This document shows, piece after piece, positions 1-5,658 of a stretch of 7,455 bases of DNA. How positions within the stretch are numbered: position 1 is the first letter of the stretch; every line of letters starts with the position of its first letter. A model generated the notes under the pieces. The model saw only the letters and a list, made by a program, of their open reading frames with translations. It was not told where the DNA came from and searched no databases. Position numbers and translations under genes: made by a program. The DNA lies in contig CAAHEM010000087.1 in the NCBI GenBank assembly GCA_900772435.1, positions 1 to 7,455 on the forward strand, in the 5' to 3' direction. The DNA is from Bacilli bacterium (lineage in GTDB: Bacteria; Bacillota_I; Bacilli_A; RF39; UBA660).

Positions 1-393
1 AAAATAAATATAGGTGATACAATAGATCCGAATGATACGTCTAAATTCACAAAAGACCCGACTACATTATCAAACCAACCATATTATTTAAAACATGTAT
101 TAGATAAAGATAATAAAGTAACCGAATCATATGCATGTGCAATATTAAAGGGTAAAGAATATTGTTTAACATCAGGACAATACAAATATCCAGAAAATGA
201 AAATGACTATATAGGAAATGCATTGGTTTTAAGAAGTTATCAATCTGAAGGCGTTAGTTGTGAGTTTGGTGGTGGTGGTGCTTCTTGTATTGATGGATCT
301 AACAAATTGTTAGCATATCCTGAATATGTTCTTGCTGGTGTTGAAAACATCTACTGTGGTGTTAAAAAAGATGGCACTTCATTTTGTGGTTAA
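1..393 (+). CDS. C-terminal part of a cysteine-paired secreted protein, possibly a type IV pilin/pseudopilin-like protein (5' truncated)
   Basis: The frame is open from the first base of the window to a TAA at 391-393, giving the last 130 residues of a protein whose start lies outside. The visible part has no membrane segment and is rich in Gly, Tyr, Asn and Ser. It has six cysteines in three close pairs (C46/C55, C87/C96, C119/C129), separated by 8 or 9 residues, which suggests disulphide-bonded loops in an exported protein. A Gly run (90-93) lies between the second pair. Cysteine-paired globular tails ending in a short C-terminal Cys motif are common in type II secretion/pilin-like proteins of uncultured Bacillota, so a pseudopilin is the leading guess. 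The diagnostic N-terminal prepilin peptide and hydrophobic helix would lie upstream and cannot be checked. Another secreted or surface protein remains possible. A hairpin terminator follows 14 bases after the stop, so this is the last gene of its unit. Confidence 0.6.
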   Translation, partial: KINIGDTIDPNDTSKFTKDPTTLSNQPYYLKHVLDKDNKVTESYACAILKGKEYCLTSGQYKYPENENDYIGNALVLRSYQSEGVSCEFGGGGASCIDGSNKLLAYPEYVLAGVENIYCGVKKDGTSFCG

Positions 394-407
394 ATTGTAA
401 TAATAAA

Positions 408-434
408 TAAAGTCACGAGTAATTCGTGATTTTA
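408..434 (+). terminator. Intrinsic terminator after the pilin-like gene
   Basis: A perfect 6-bp stem (TCACGA at 413-418 with TCGTGA at 424-429) encloses a 5-base loop. It extends outward through a G-T pair and four A-T pairs to 408/434, so the A-rich left flank pairs with the short T run at 430-433. The U tail is short, so termination may be leaky. It ends 3 bases before the putative -35 of the ackA promoter. Confidence 0.7.
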
Positions 435-436
435 AT

Positions 437-465
437 TTGCTATAATATAAAAAATATGTTAGAAT
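437..465 (+). promoter_or_regulatory. Putative sigma-A promoter(s) of ackA
   Basis: Two overlapping readings are possible. The first is TTGCTA (437-442), a 17-base spacer and TAGAAT (460-465), with a start near 472 and a leader of about 20 bases. The second is an extended -10, TGC followed by TATAAT (438-446), with no good -35 and a start near 453. Either would serve the ackA unit, and they could be used together. Confidence 0.55.
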
Positions 466-491
466 ATTAGTCGTTTGAGGGGGAGTTTACA

Positions 492-1721
492 ATGAATAGT
501 AAATATTTAGTAATTAATGGTGGTAGTTCATCTTTAAAGTTTTCTTTATATGAAATGCCTAGTAAAGAAGAAATAGTTTCAGGAATAGTAGAAAAGATTG
601 GTTTAGATGATAGCTTTTATAGTTTGAAATTTAATGGTGAAAAAGTAGAAAAAGCTAAACATATCAATAATCATACTGATGCTATTAAAACAGTTTTAGA
701 AGAGTTGTTAAACTATAAATTTATCAACGATTTAGATGAGATTAAAGGAGTAGGTCACCGTATTTTACATGGTGGAGAATACTTTAGCGATTCAGTAGTA
801 GTTGATGATGATGTTATAGAAAAGATAGAGTCATTAACTGAATTAGGACCTTTACATATTCCAGGCGAAGTAGCATGTATTAAAAGTATGAAGGAAGTTT
901 TACCAGAAGTTAAACAAGTAGCAGTGTTTGATACTGCATTCCATCAAACTAATCCAGATTACAATTACAGATATGCGATTCCTAATGAGTTTTATGAAAA
1001 ATATGGTGTACGTAAATATGGTTTTCATGGCACAAGCTATAAATATATTACAAACTATATGAAGAAATATTATAATAAAGATAGTGTTAATTTAATTATT
1101 TGTCATGTTGGTAGTGGGGCAAGTATTGCTGCTATTAAAGATGGTAAATCTTTAGCAACTTCTATGGAATTAACACCTAATGCTGGACTTATGATGGGAA
1201 CACGTTGTGGTAATATTGATGCTTCAGTTATTCCTTATCTTATGAAACAAACTGGTAAGAGTGCAGAGGAGCTTAATGACATTTTTAATAAGCAAAGTGG
1301 TTTACTTGGTGTAAGTGGTGTTAGTGATTTTAGAGATTTATTAAGTTTAATCGAAAAAGGCGATAAGAATGCTATTTTAGCTTACAATATGTACAAAGAA
1401 AGAATTATAGAGTATATTTCTATGTATTATGGTAAACTTAGAGGTAAAGTAGATGCGATTATATTTACTGCTGGAGTTTTAGAAAACAATCCAACATTAA
1501 GGGGAGATATTGTTAATGATATTTCAACTTCAATGCGTGTAAGCTTAAATAAAGAAGTTAATAATAATATTGGGCGTAATAAAAAATATAGCCAAGGTAA
1601 AATTAGTAATATAAATTCTTATATTGATGTATTTGTTATACCTACTGATGAAGAATCTATTATATTAGATGATACATACAGTTTAGAAAAAGATAATAAA
1701 AAATATATGAAGAGAAAATAA
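492..1721 (+). CDS. ackA: Acetate kinase
   Basis: This 409-residue protein has the usual length of acetate kinase (EC 2.7.2.1), a cytosolic ASKHA-fold enzyme that reversibly converts acetyl-phosphate plus ADP to acetate plus ATP. The N-terminal phosphate loop VINGGSSSLKF is at 7-17. Compared with the Methanosarcina thermophila enzyme, R90 (R91), H122 (H123), D147 (D148), H179 (H180), R238 (R241) and E387 (E384) are all present. GFHGTS (177-182), GTRCG (236-240), FTAG (325-328) and VIPTDEE (382-388) are further family blocks. In the acetate pocket L121, F178 and P229 match, and L92 replaces V93. Two sites are atypical: HVGSGAS at 205-211 has S208 where N211 is usual, and PLHIP has I123 where Asn is usual. 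The start is supported by GAGGGGGAG at 477-485, six bases before the ATG. The stop overlaps the next ATG by one base (TAATG). The product likely uses acetyl-phosphate made by the phosphoketolase encoded downstream; no phosphotransacetylase gene is in the window. Confidence 0.96.
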   Translation: MNSKYLVINGGSSSLKFSLYEMPSKEEIVSGIVEKIGLDDSFYSLKFNGEKVEKAKHINNHTDAIKTVLEELLNYKFINDLDEIKGVGHRILHGGEYFSDSVVVDDDVIEKIESLTELGPLHIPGEVACIKSMKEVLPEVKQVAVFDTAFHQTNPDYNYRYAIPNEFYEKYGVRKYGFHGTSYKYITNYMKKYYNKDSVNLIICHVGSGASIAAIKDGKSLATSMELTPNAGLMMGTRCGNIDASVIPYLMKQTGKSAEELNDIFNKQSGLLGVSGVSDFRDLLSLIEKGDKNAILAYNMYKERIIEYISMYYGKLRGKVDAIIFTAGVLENNPTLRGDIVNDISTSMRVSLNKEVNNNIGRNKKYSQGKISNINSYIDVFVIPTDEESIILDDTYSLEKDNKKYMKRK

Positions 1722-2374
1722 TGAGTAAAATAGAAATAATTAATTATGATCTTCATAAAATATATCAATTTGTAAGAGAAAATCTTTATGATTGTAAGTG
1801 TCCCTTTACGGAAGTAAAGGATGCAAAATACCATCATAATAGAAGTTATAAAAGTACACCTAGTGTTATTAAAAATGGAATATTATCATTTCAAAAAAAT
1901 ATGATTATTAATCATGGTAGAGAATTGACATCTGAAGAAAAAAGGCACTGGTATGATGATTATCATGTGAATGGTATTGATCAAATATCACTTTCTTCTT
2001 TTGATATAAATATGGAAGATGTTAGTGATGATGAATGGATATATAATAGTAAACAATTTTATTTAGTTGATATTTTAATATCATCTTCAGTTGAAACGAT
2101 TAGAAATAGAACAAATTACGCTAATGAGTTTTTGGCGCAAGATGAAATTTCAAATGATAAATTTAAAGCTATTGATACTAGATTATTATCGCATCAGTAC
2201 CGTTTAAACGAAGCAAACATTCAAAGTTTAGTTGATAATTATAATTATTTACGTGAAATAGCTGTTGCTCTAAAGAATAGTAATTTAGATATACCCCTTA
2301 GAGAACGCGGATTAGAAGATTTTAATTTAGATGTTGAAAAGGTAAAAGTATTACCAGAATTAAGAGTGAAATAA
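1721..2374 (+). CDS. Unrecognised 217-aa protein translationally coupled to ackA; possible ADP-ribosyltransferase-like fold
   Basis: I do not recognise this gene with confidence. Its ATG shares a base with the ackA stop (TAATG) and has only a weak GAAGAG ribosome site (1709-1714), so translation probably depends on ribosomes finishing ackA. The protein is soluble, with no signal peptide or membrane segment. Several features recall the ART-like fold shared by DarT, Tpt1/KptA and ADP-ribosylating toxins: a His pair at 38-39; TPSVIKNGILS (46-56), like the helix motif after the first strand; HVNGIDQISLSS (82-93), a possible second strand ending in Ser residues; VDILIS (116-121); and TNYANEFLAQDEI (131-143) followed by IDTRLL (151-156), where E136 could be the catalytic Glu. 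This is pattern-level inference only. Residues 160-217 look helical and charged, ending without a domain I know. Codon use resembles its neighbours, so recent transfer is not indicated. A terminator overlaps its stop codon. Confidence 0.85.
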   Translation: MSKIEIINYDLHKIYQFVRENLYDCKCPFTEVKDAKYHHNRSYKSTPSVIKNGILSFQKNMIINHGRELTSEEKRHWYDDYHVNGIDQISLSSFDINMEDVSDDEWIYNSKQFYLVDILISSSVETIRNRTNYANEFLAQDEISNDKFKAIDTRLLSHQYRLNEANIQSLVDNYNYLREIAVALKNSNLDIPLRERGLEDFNLDVEKVKVLPELRVK

Positions 2375-2387
2375 TCGCTCTTTTTTT
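2362..2387 (+). terminator. Intrinsic terminator of the ackA unit, overlapping the stop codon
   Basis: A 7-bp stem, AGAGTGA (2363-2369) with TCGCTCT (2375-2381) including one G-T pair, has a 5-base loop and runs into T2379-T2387 with only one C. The TAA stop of the upstream gene (2372-2374) sits in the loop, so the terminating ribosome would cover the hairpin. Read-through into xfp may therefore depend on translation. Confidence 0.8.
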
Positions 2388-2397
2388 AATATAAATA

Positions 2398-2426
2398 TTG
2401 TTAAAAATAAACTTTTAATATATAAT
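2398..2426 (+). promoter_or_regulatory. xfp: Putative sigma-A promoter of xfp
   Basis: TTGTTA (2398-2403, 4 of 6 matches to the -35 consensus), a 17-base spacer and a perfect TATAAT (2421-2426) lie between the preceding terminator and xfp. The predicted start near 2433 gives a leader of about 19 bases with GAGGTG at 2441-2446. This suggests that xfp is transcribed separately from ackA. Confidence 0.7.
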
Positions 2427-2451
2427 GGATATAGAATAAAGAGGTGTTGAT

Positions 2452-4791
2452 ATGGATAAAGTATTAACTAATGAAGAAGCATTATCTTTAGATGCTTATT
2501 TTAGATTGGCAAATTATTTATCTTGTGGTCAATTATATTTACTTGATAATCCCCTTTTAAAAAGACCGCTAGAAAGAAAAGATATAAAAAGAAAAATAGT
2601 AGGGCATTGGGGAACTGTGCCTGGGCAGAATTTTATATATACACATTTAAATAGAATTATTAATAAATATGATTTAAATATGATATATGTATCTGGACCT
2701 GGACATGGTGGAAATGCGATGATTGCTCAAGATTATATAGATGGTAGTTATTCAGAAATATATCCTAATATTACTGAAGATGAAGATGGTCTAAAGAAAT
2801 TATTTAAACAATTTTCATTTCCGGGTGGAGTATCTAGTCATGTGGCACCAGAAACACCTGGATCTATTAATGAAGGGGGAGAGTTAGGATATAGTCTTTC
2901 TCATGCTTATGGAGCTGTGCTTGATAATCCTGATTTAATAGTTGCGTGTGTTATTGGTGATGGTGAAGCTGAAACAGGGCCTCTTGCTACTTCATGGCAA
3001 TTAAATAAAATTATAAGTCCCAAAACTGATGGCGTAGTATTACCAATATTACATTTGAATGGATATAAAATATCTAATCCTACTATTTTTTCAAGAATTA
3101 CTAATCAAGAATTAAATTTATTCTTTTATGGATGTGGTTATAAACCAATTATTGTTGAAATAGATAGAGATACAGATATTTATGAAAGACATGAAAAAAT
3201 GGCTGAAGCTATGGATGAAGCTATAGATATTATAAAAGATATTAAAGATAAACAATATGAACGACCTATGTGGCCAATGCTTATTTTGAGAACACCTAAA
3301 GGTTGGACTTGCCCACAATTTATTAAAGAAAAAGAAGTTGAAGGTACTTTTAGGGCTCATCAAGTTCCAATTACAATTGATAGTGATGAAGATGTTACTT
3401 TGTTGGAACATTGGTTAAAAAGTTATAAACCAGAAGATTTATTTTATGAAAATGGTGAAATCAAAACAGAAATAAAAGCTTTGGCTCCTAAAGGAAATAA
3501 AAGAATGGGTATGAATCCAAATGCTAATGGAGGCATATTATTAAAAGATTTAAAAGTGCCAGATTTTAAGAAATATGCAGTAGAAGTAAAAAGTCCAGGA
3601 ACTGTTGAAGCTCAAGATATGATGGAGCTTGGTAAATTTATTCGTGATGTAATAGTAGCTAATAATAATTTTAGAGTTTTTGGACCAGACGAAGCTTTAT
3701 CAAATCGTTTAAATCATATTTTTGATGCTACTAATCGTCAGTTTAATGGAATAAGGTTAGATAATGATGAATTTTTATCATCATCAGGTAAGGTTATAGA
3801 TTCTGTTTTATCAGAACATGTTTGTGAAGGAATGTTAGAAGGTTATTTATTAACAGGAAGACATGGGATGTTTAATTCTTATGAAGCTTTTATTAGAATC
3901 GTTGATTCTATGACTAGTCAACATGCTAAATGGTTAAAGGTAACAAGTGAGCTTGCTTGGCGAAGAAAAATTTCGTCTCTTAATTATGTTTTAACTTCTC
4001 ATGTATGGCAACAAGATCATAATGGATATACACATCAAGATCCAGGTTTCTTAAACCATTTAGTAACAAAAAAATCTGATATTGTTAGGATGTATTTGCC
4101 TCCAGATACGAATTGTTTACTTTCTTGTTTTGATCATTGTATTAGAAGTAAAAACTATATAAATGTTATAGTTGCATCAAAGCATCCAAGACCACAATGG
4201 CTTACAATAGAAGAAGCTATAAAACATTGTACTAAAGGTATAGGTATTTGGGAATGGGCTAGTAATGACCAAGATAGTGAACCAGATTTGGTTATGGCAT
4301 GTGCTGGCGATACACCAACATTAGAAGCTCTTGCTGCTACTAAAATATTAAGAGATAATTTCCCGGAAATAAAGATTAGATTTGTTAATGTTGTTGATTT
4401 GATGCGTCTAGAATCTAATAACAAACATCCACATGGTTTAACAGATCTTGATTATAATGCGATATTTACTAAAAATAAACCAATTATATTTGCTTTTCAT
4501 GGCTATCCTTCATTAATTCATCAATTAATATATAATCGTGATAATAAAAACATTCATGTTCATGGCTATCAAGAAGAAGGTACAATAACAACGCCTTTTG
4601 ATATGCGTGTTCAAAATAAGATAGATCGTTATAACTTAGTTATGGATGCTATAAAATATCTTCCTCAATTAGGAAATAAAGGTTCTAGATTAATAGAATG
4701 GTGTAAGGATAAATTAGTTGAACATAATGCTTATATTAGAGAATATGGTGAAGATATGCCTGAAGTAAAAAATTGGAAATGGAATGAATAA
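2452..4791 (+). CDS. xfp: Xylulose-5-phosphate/fructose-6-phosphate phosphoketolase
   Basis: This 779-residue protein is full length for the family, whose members usually have about 790-830 residues. Phosphoketolase (EC 4.1.2.9/4.1.2.22) is a cytosolic, thiamine-diphosphate-dependent enzyme that cleaves xylulose-5-phosphate, and in many members fructose-6-phosphate, with phosphate to acetyl-phosphate plus glyceraldehyde-3-phosphate or erythrose-4-phosphate. Family blocks are GHWGT (51-55), GPGHGG (82-87), SHVAPETPGS (129-138), EGGELGYSLSHAYG (141-154) and the cofactor motif GDGEAETGPLATSW (169-182) ending near N203. They continue with RAHQVP (301-306), SEHVCEG (454-460), QDHNGYTHQDPG (521-532) and KHPRPQW (577-583). 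By alignment with the Bifidobacterium enzyme, H52, H85, H130, H303, E455, Q521, N524 and H528 match its H64, H97, H142, H320, E479, Q546, N549 and H553. N140 replaces the His usual in SIHEGGELGY. The start is supported by GAGGTG five bases upstream. The product feeds acetyl-phosphate to the acetate kinase encoded upstream. Sequence alone does not settle the preference between xylulose-5- and fructose-6-phosphate. Confidence 0.97.
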   Translation: MDKVLTNEEALSLDAYFRLANYLSCGQLYLLDNPLLKRPLERKDIKRKIVGHWGTVPGQNFIYTHLNRIINKYDLNMIYVSGPGHGGNAMIAQDYIDGSYSEIYPNITEDEDGLKKLFKQFSFPGGVSSHVAPETPGSINEGGELGYSLSHAYGAVLDNPDLIVACVIGDGEAETGPLATSWQLNKIISPKTDGVVLPILHLNGYKISNPTIFSRITNQELNLFFYGCGYKPIIVEIDRDTDIYERHEKMAEAMDEAIDIIKDIKDKQYERPMWPMLILRTPKGWTCPQFIKEKEVEGTFRAHQVPITIDSDEDVTLLEHWLKSYKPEDLFYENGEIKTEIKALAPKGNKRMGMNPNANGGILLKDLKVPDFKKYAVEVKSPGTVEAQDMMELGKFIRDVIVANNNFRVFGPDEALSNRLNHIFDATNRQFNGIRLDNDEFLSSSGKVIDSVLSEHVCEGMLEGYLLTGRHGMFNSYEAFIRIVDSMTSQHAKWLKVTSELAWRRKISSLNYVLTSHVWQQDHNGYTHQDPGFLNHLVTKKSDIVRMYLPPDTNCLLSCFDHCIRSKNYINVIVASKHPRPQWLTIEEAIKHCTKGIGIWEWASNDQDSEPDLVMACAGDTPTLEALAATKILRDNFPEIKIRFVNVVDLMRLESNNKHPHGLTDLDYNAIFTKNKPIIFAFHGYPSLIHQLIYNRDNKNIHVHGYQEEGTITTPFDMRVQNKIDRYNLVMDAIKYLPQLGNKGSRLIEWCKDKLVEHNAYIREYGEDMPEVKNWKWNE

Positions 4792-4822
4792 AAGAAGAAA
4801 CGTTAGTTGTTTCTTCTTTTTT
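4790..4822. terminator. Bidirectional intrinsic terminator between convergent genes
   Basis: An uninterrupted stem of about 12 bp (4790-4801 with 4809-4820) encloses a 7-base loop, with a T run at 4817-4822 on the plus strand and a matching A-rich left arm giving a T run on the minus strand. It serves both xfp and the convergent minus-strand gene. The xfp stop (4789-4791) is at the base of the stem, and the minus-strand stop (4803-4805) is in the loop. Confidence 0.85.
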
Positions 4823-5384
4823 GGTATACATATTGTAAATCATCTAAAATACTTATTTTAAAATTATTATGATAATTATCATTTGTTTGTTTTAGTAAGC
4901 TACGTTTGTTATATTTTTCTTCAATATTAAATAAAACATTATATTCTAGAAAAATAGTAATAATATCAAAAAATAGTTCATCATTTAAATCTAAAGCTTT
5001 AAAGAAAATAGTTAAATTTATATGTTCTAAATTTTGTAATATTTCTTGTTCTTCTGAAGTTATACTTCTATGATTTAATTTTTCTGTTTTTAAATACTCA
5101 AAGCAATCTTTTAAAATAATTAAATACATAATATTTTTGTATTGATTATTTCTTATAAATTTAGCTAATTCTTTTGTAACTTTTTCTTCATATTTAATAC
5201 TTATTTCTTCAAGATAATCATCTATAGAGTTTTCAAAGTCATTATCTTCTTCAACTATATCTTCATCATCAAATTCTTCCTCATCATCTTTTTTTTCAGC
5301 CTTGTTAAAGAAATCATTCTTTAACTCATAATATTTATTACTTATTTTGTTTCTTAAAAATTCTGTAATTGTTATAAACGTCAT
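4803..5384 (-). CDS. Hypothetical acidic, helix-rich cytosolic protein (193 aa)
   Basis: I do not recognise the family. The start at 5384 is supported by AGGGGG (5392-5397 on the minus strand), seven bases before the ATG, and by a good promoter upstream. A basic, amphipathic N-terminus (1-32) leads into a strongly acidic stretch in which 18 of residues 33-60 are Asp or Glu. After this comes a probably all-helical region (61-160) rich in Ile, Leu, Phe and Lys, including a segment around YLIILKDCFEYLK (87-99). The C-terminal tail is basic and ends in KRRNN. There is no signal peptide, and the hydrophobic stretches (84-93, 138-152) are broken by charged residues, so I see no clear membrane helix. 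The charge layout suggests a protein-binding or regulatory role, but nothing shows which. It is convergent with xfp and divergent from the tRNA, so it forms a single-gene unit. Its base composition matches its surroundings. Confidence 0.8.
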   Translation of the reverse strand: MTFITITEFLRNKISNKYYELKNDFFNKAEKKDDEEEFDDEDIVEEDNDFENSIDDYLEEISIKYEEKVTKELAKFIRNNQYKNIMYLIILKDCFEYLKTEKLNHRSITSEEQEILQNLEHINLTIFFKALDLNDELFFDIITIFLEYNVLFNIEEKYNKRSLLKQTNDNYHNNFKISILDDLQYVYQKRRNN

Positions 5385-5410
5385 AAAATAGCCCCCTAAA
5401 TTTATCTATT

Positions 5411-5439
5411 ATTAAATCATTATCTGTTATATTTGTCAA
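5411..5439 (-). promoter_or_regulatory. Putative sigma-A promoter of the acidic hypothetical gene
   Basis: On the minus strand, a perfect TTGACA (5434-5439), a 17-base spacer and TTTAAT (5411-5416, 5 of 6) give a start near 5404 and a leader of about 20 bases carrying the AGGGGG ribosome site. Confidence 0.65.
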
Positions 5440-5445
5440 TTACTA

Positions 5446-5474
5446 TTGTCAAAAAAAATTAAACGTGTTAAAAT
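5446..5474 (+). promoter_or_regulatory. Putative sigma-A promoter of the tRNA-Glu gene
   Basis: TTGTCA (5446-5451, 5 of 6), a 17-base spacer and TAAAAT (5469-5474, 5 of 6), with an extended -10 TGT at 5466-5468, predict a start near 5481, just before the mature tRNA 5' end at 5486. Its -35 lies six bases from the -35 of the divergent minus-strand promoter. Confidence 0.7.
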
Positions 5475-5485
5475 GTTAATGTCAT

Positions 5486-5562
5486 GGCTCGTTGGTGAAG
5501 TGGCTTAACACATAGCCCTCTCAAGGCTACATTCAAGGGTTCGAACCCCTTACGAGTCACCA
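5486..5562 (+). tRNA. tRNA-Glu, anticodon CTC
   Basis: A complete cloverleaf can be drawn by hand. The acceptor stem is GGCTCGT (5486-5492) with ACGAGTC (5552-5558), including one G-T pair. The D stem is GTG/CAC (5495-5497, 5509-5511). The anticodon stem is TAGCC/GGCTA (5513-5517, 5525-5529) around the loop CTCTCAA, and the T stem is AAGGG/CCCTT (5535-5539, 5547-5551) around TTCGAAC. The discriminator is A5559, and CCA (5560-5562) is encoded. The anticodon CTC (5520-5522) reads GAG. The acceptor and D-arm sequence closely resembles Bacillota tRNA-Glu, whose usual anticodon is TTC, so this looks like a second, GAG-specific glutamate tRNA. Confidence 0.93.
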
Positions 5563-5573
5563 TTATAGAATAT

Positions 5574-5607
5574 AAATAAGTACTTTTCCAACAAAAGTAC
5601 TTATTTT
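5574..5607 (+). terminator. Intrinsic terminator after tRNA-Glu
   Basis: A 14-bp perfect stem (5574-5587 with 5593-5606) with a 5-base CCAAC loop ends in TTATTTTG. The inverted repeat lies 11 bases beyond the CCA end, so the tRNA appears to be transcribed alone. The arm is A-rich on the left and could also act on the minus strand. Confidence 0.8.
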
Positions 5608-5658
5608 GTTTATTTATAAAAATTAAAAAATGTGATATATTAATACTAGGAGGTAAAT

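Noticed and set aside
1619..1837. Minus-strand open frame of 72 codons antisense to the end of ackA and start of the next gene
   Set aside because: It lies across two well-supported plus-strand genes, is dominated by Phe/Tyr/Ile codons expected from the reverse of AT-rich coding DNA, and has no clear ribosome site.
2375..2451. Possible riboswitch or leader regulation ahead of xfp
   Set aside because: The leader after the predicted start is only about 19 bases, too short for a riboswitch, and the only hairpin nearby belongs to the upstream terminator.
3118..3411. Minus-strand open frame of 97 codons inside xfp
   Set aside because: It is antisense to conserved phosphoketolase sequence; its Phe/Ile/Ser-rich translation matches no family that I know and looks like a shadow frame.
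4155..4424. Minus-strand open frame of 89 codons inside xfp
   Set aside because: It is fully antisense to the conserved C-terminal part of phosphoketolase, without a promoter or ribosome site of its own.
5574..5607. Long inverted repeat next to a tRNA as a possible attachment site or insertion-sequence end
   Set aside because: The repeat has a 5-base loop, a T-rich tail and the right spacing for a terminator. There is no integrase, no transposase and no duplicated tRNA 3' end.
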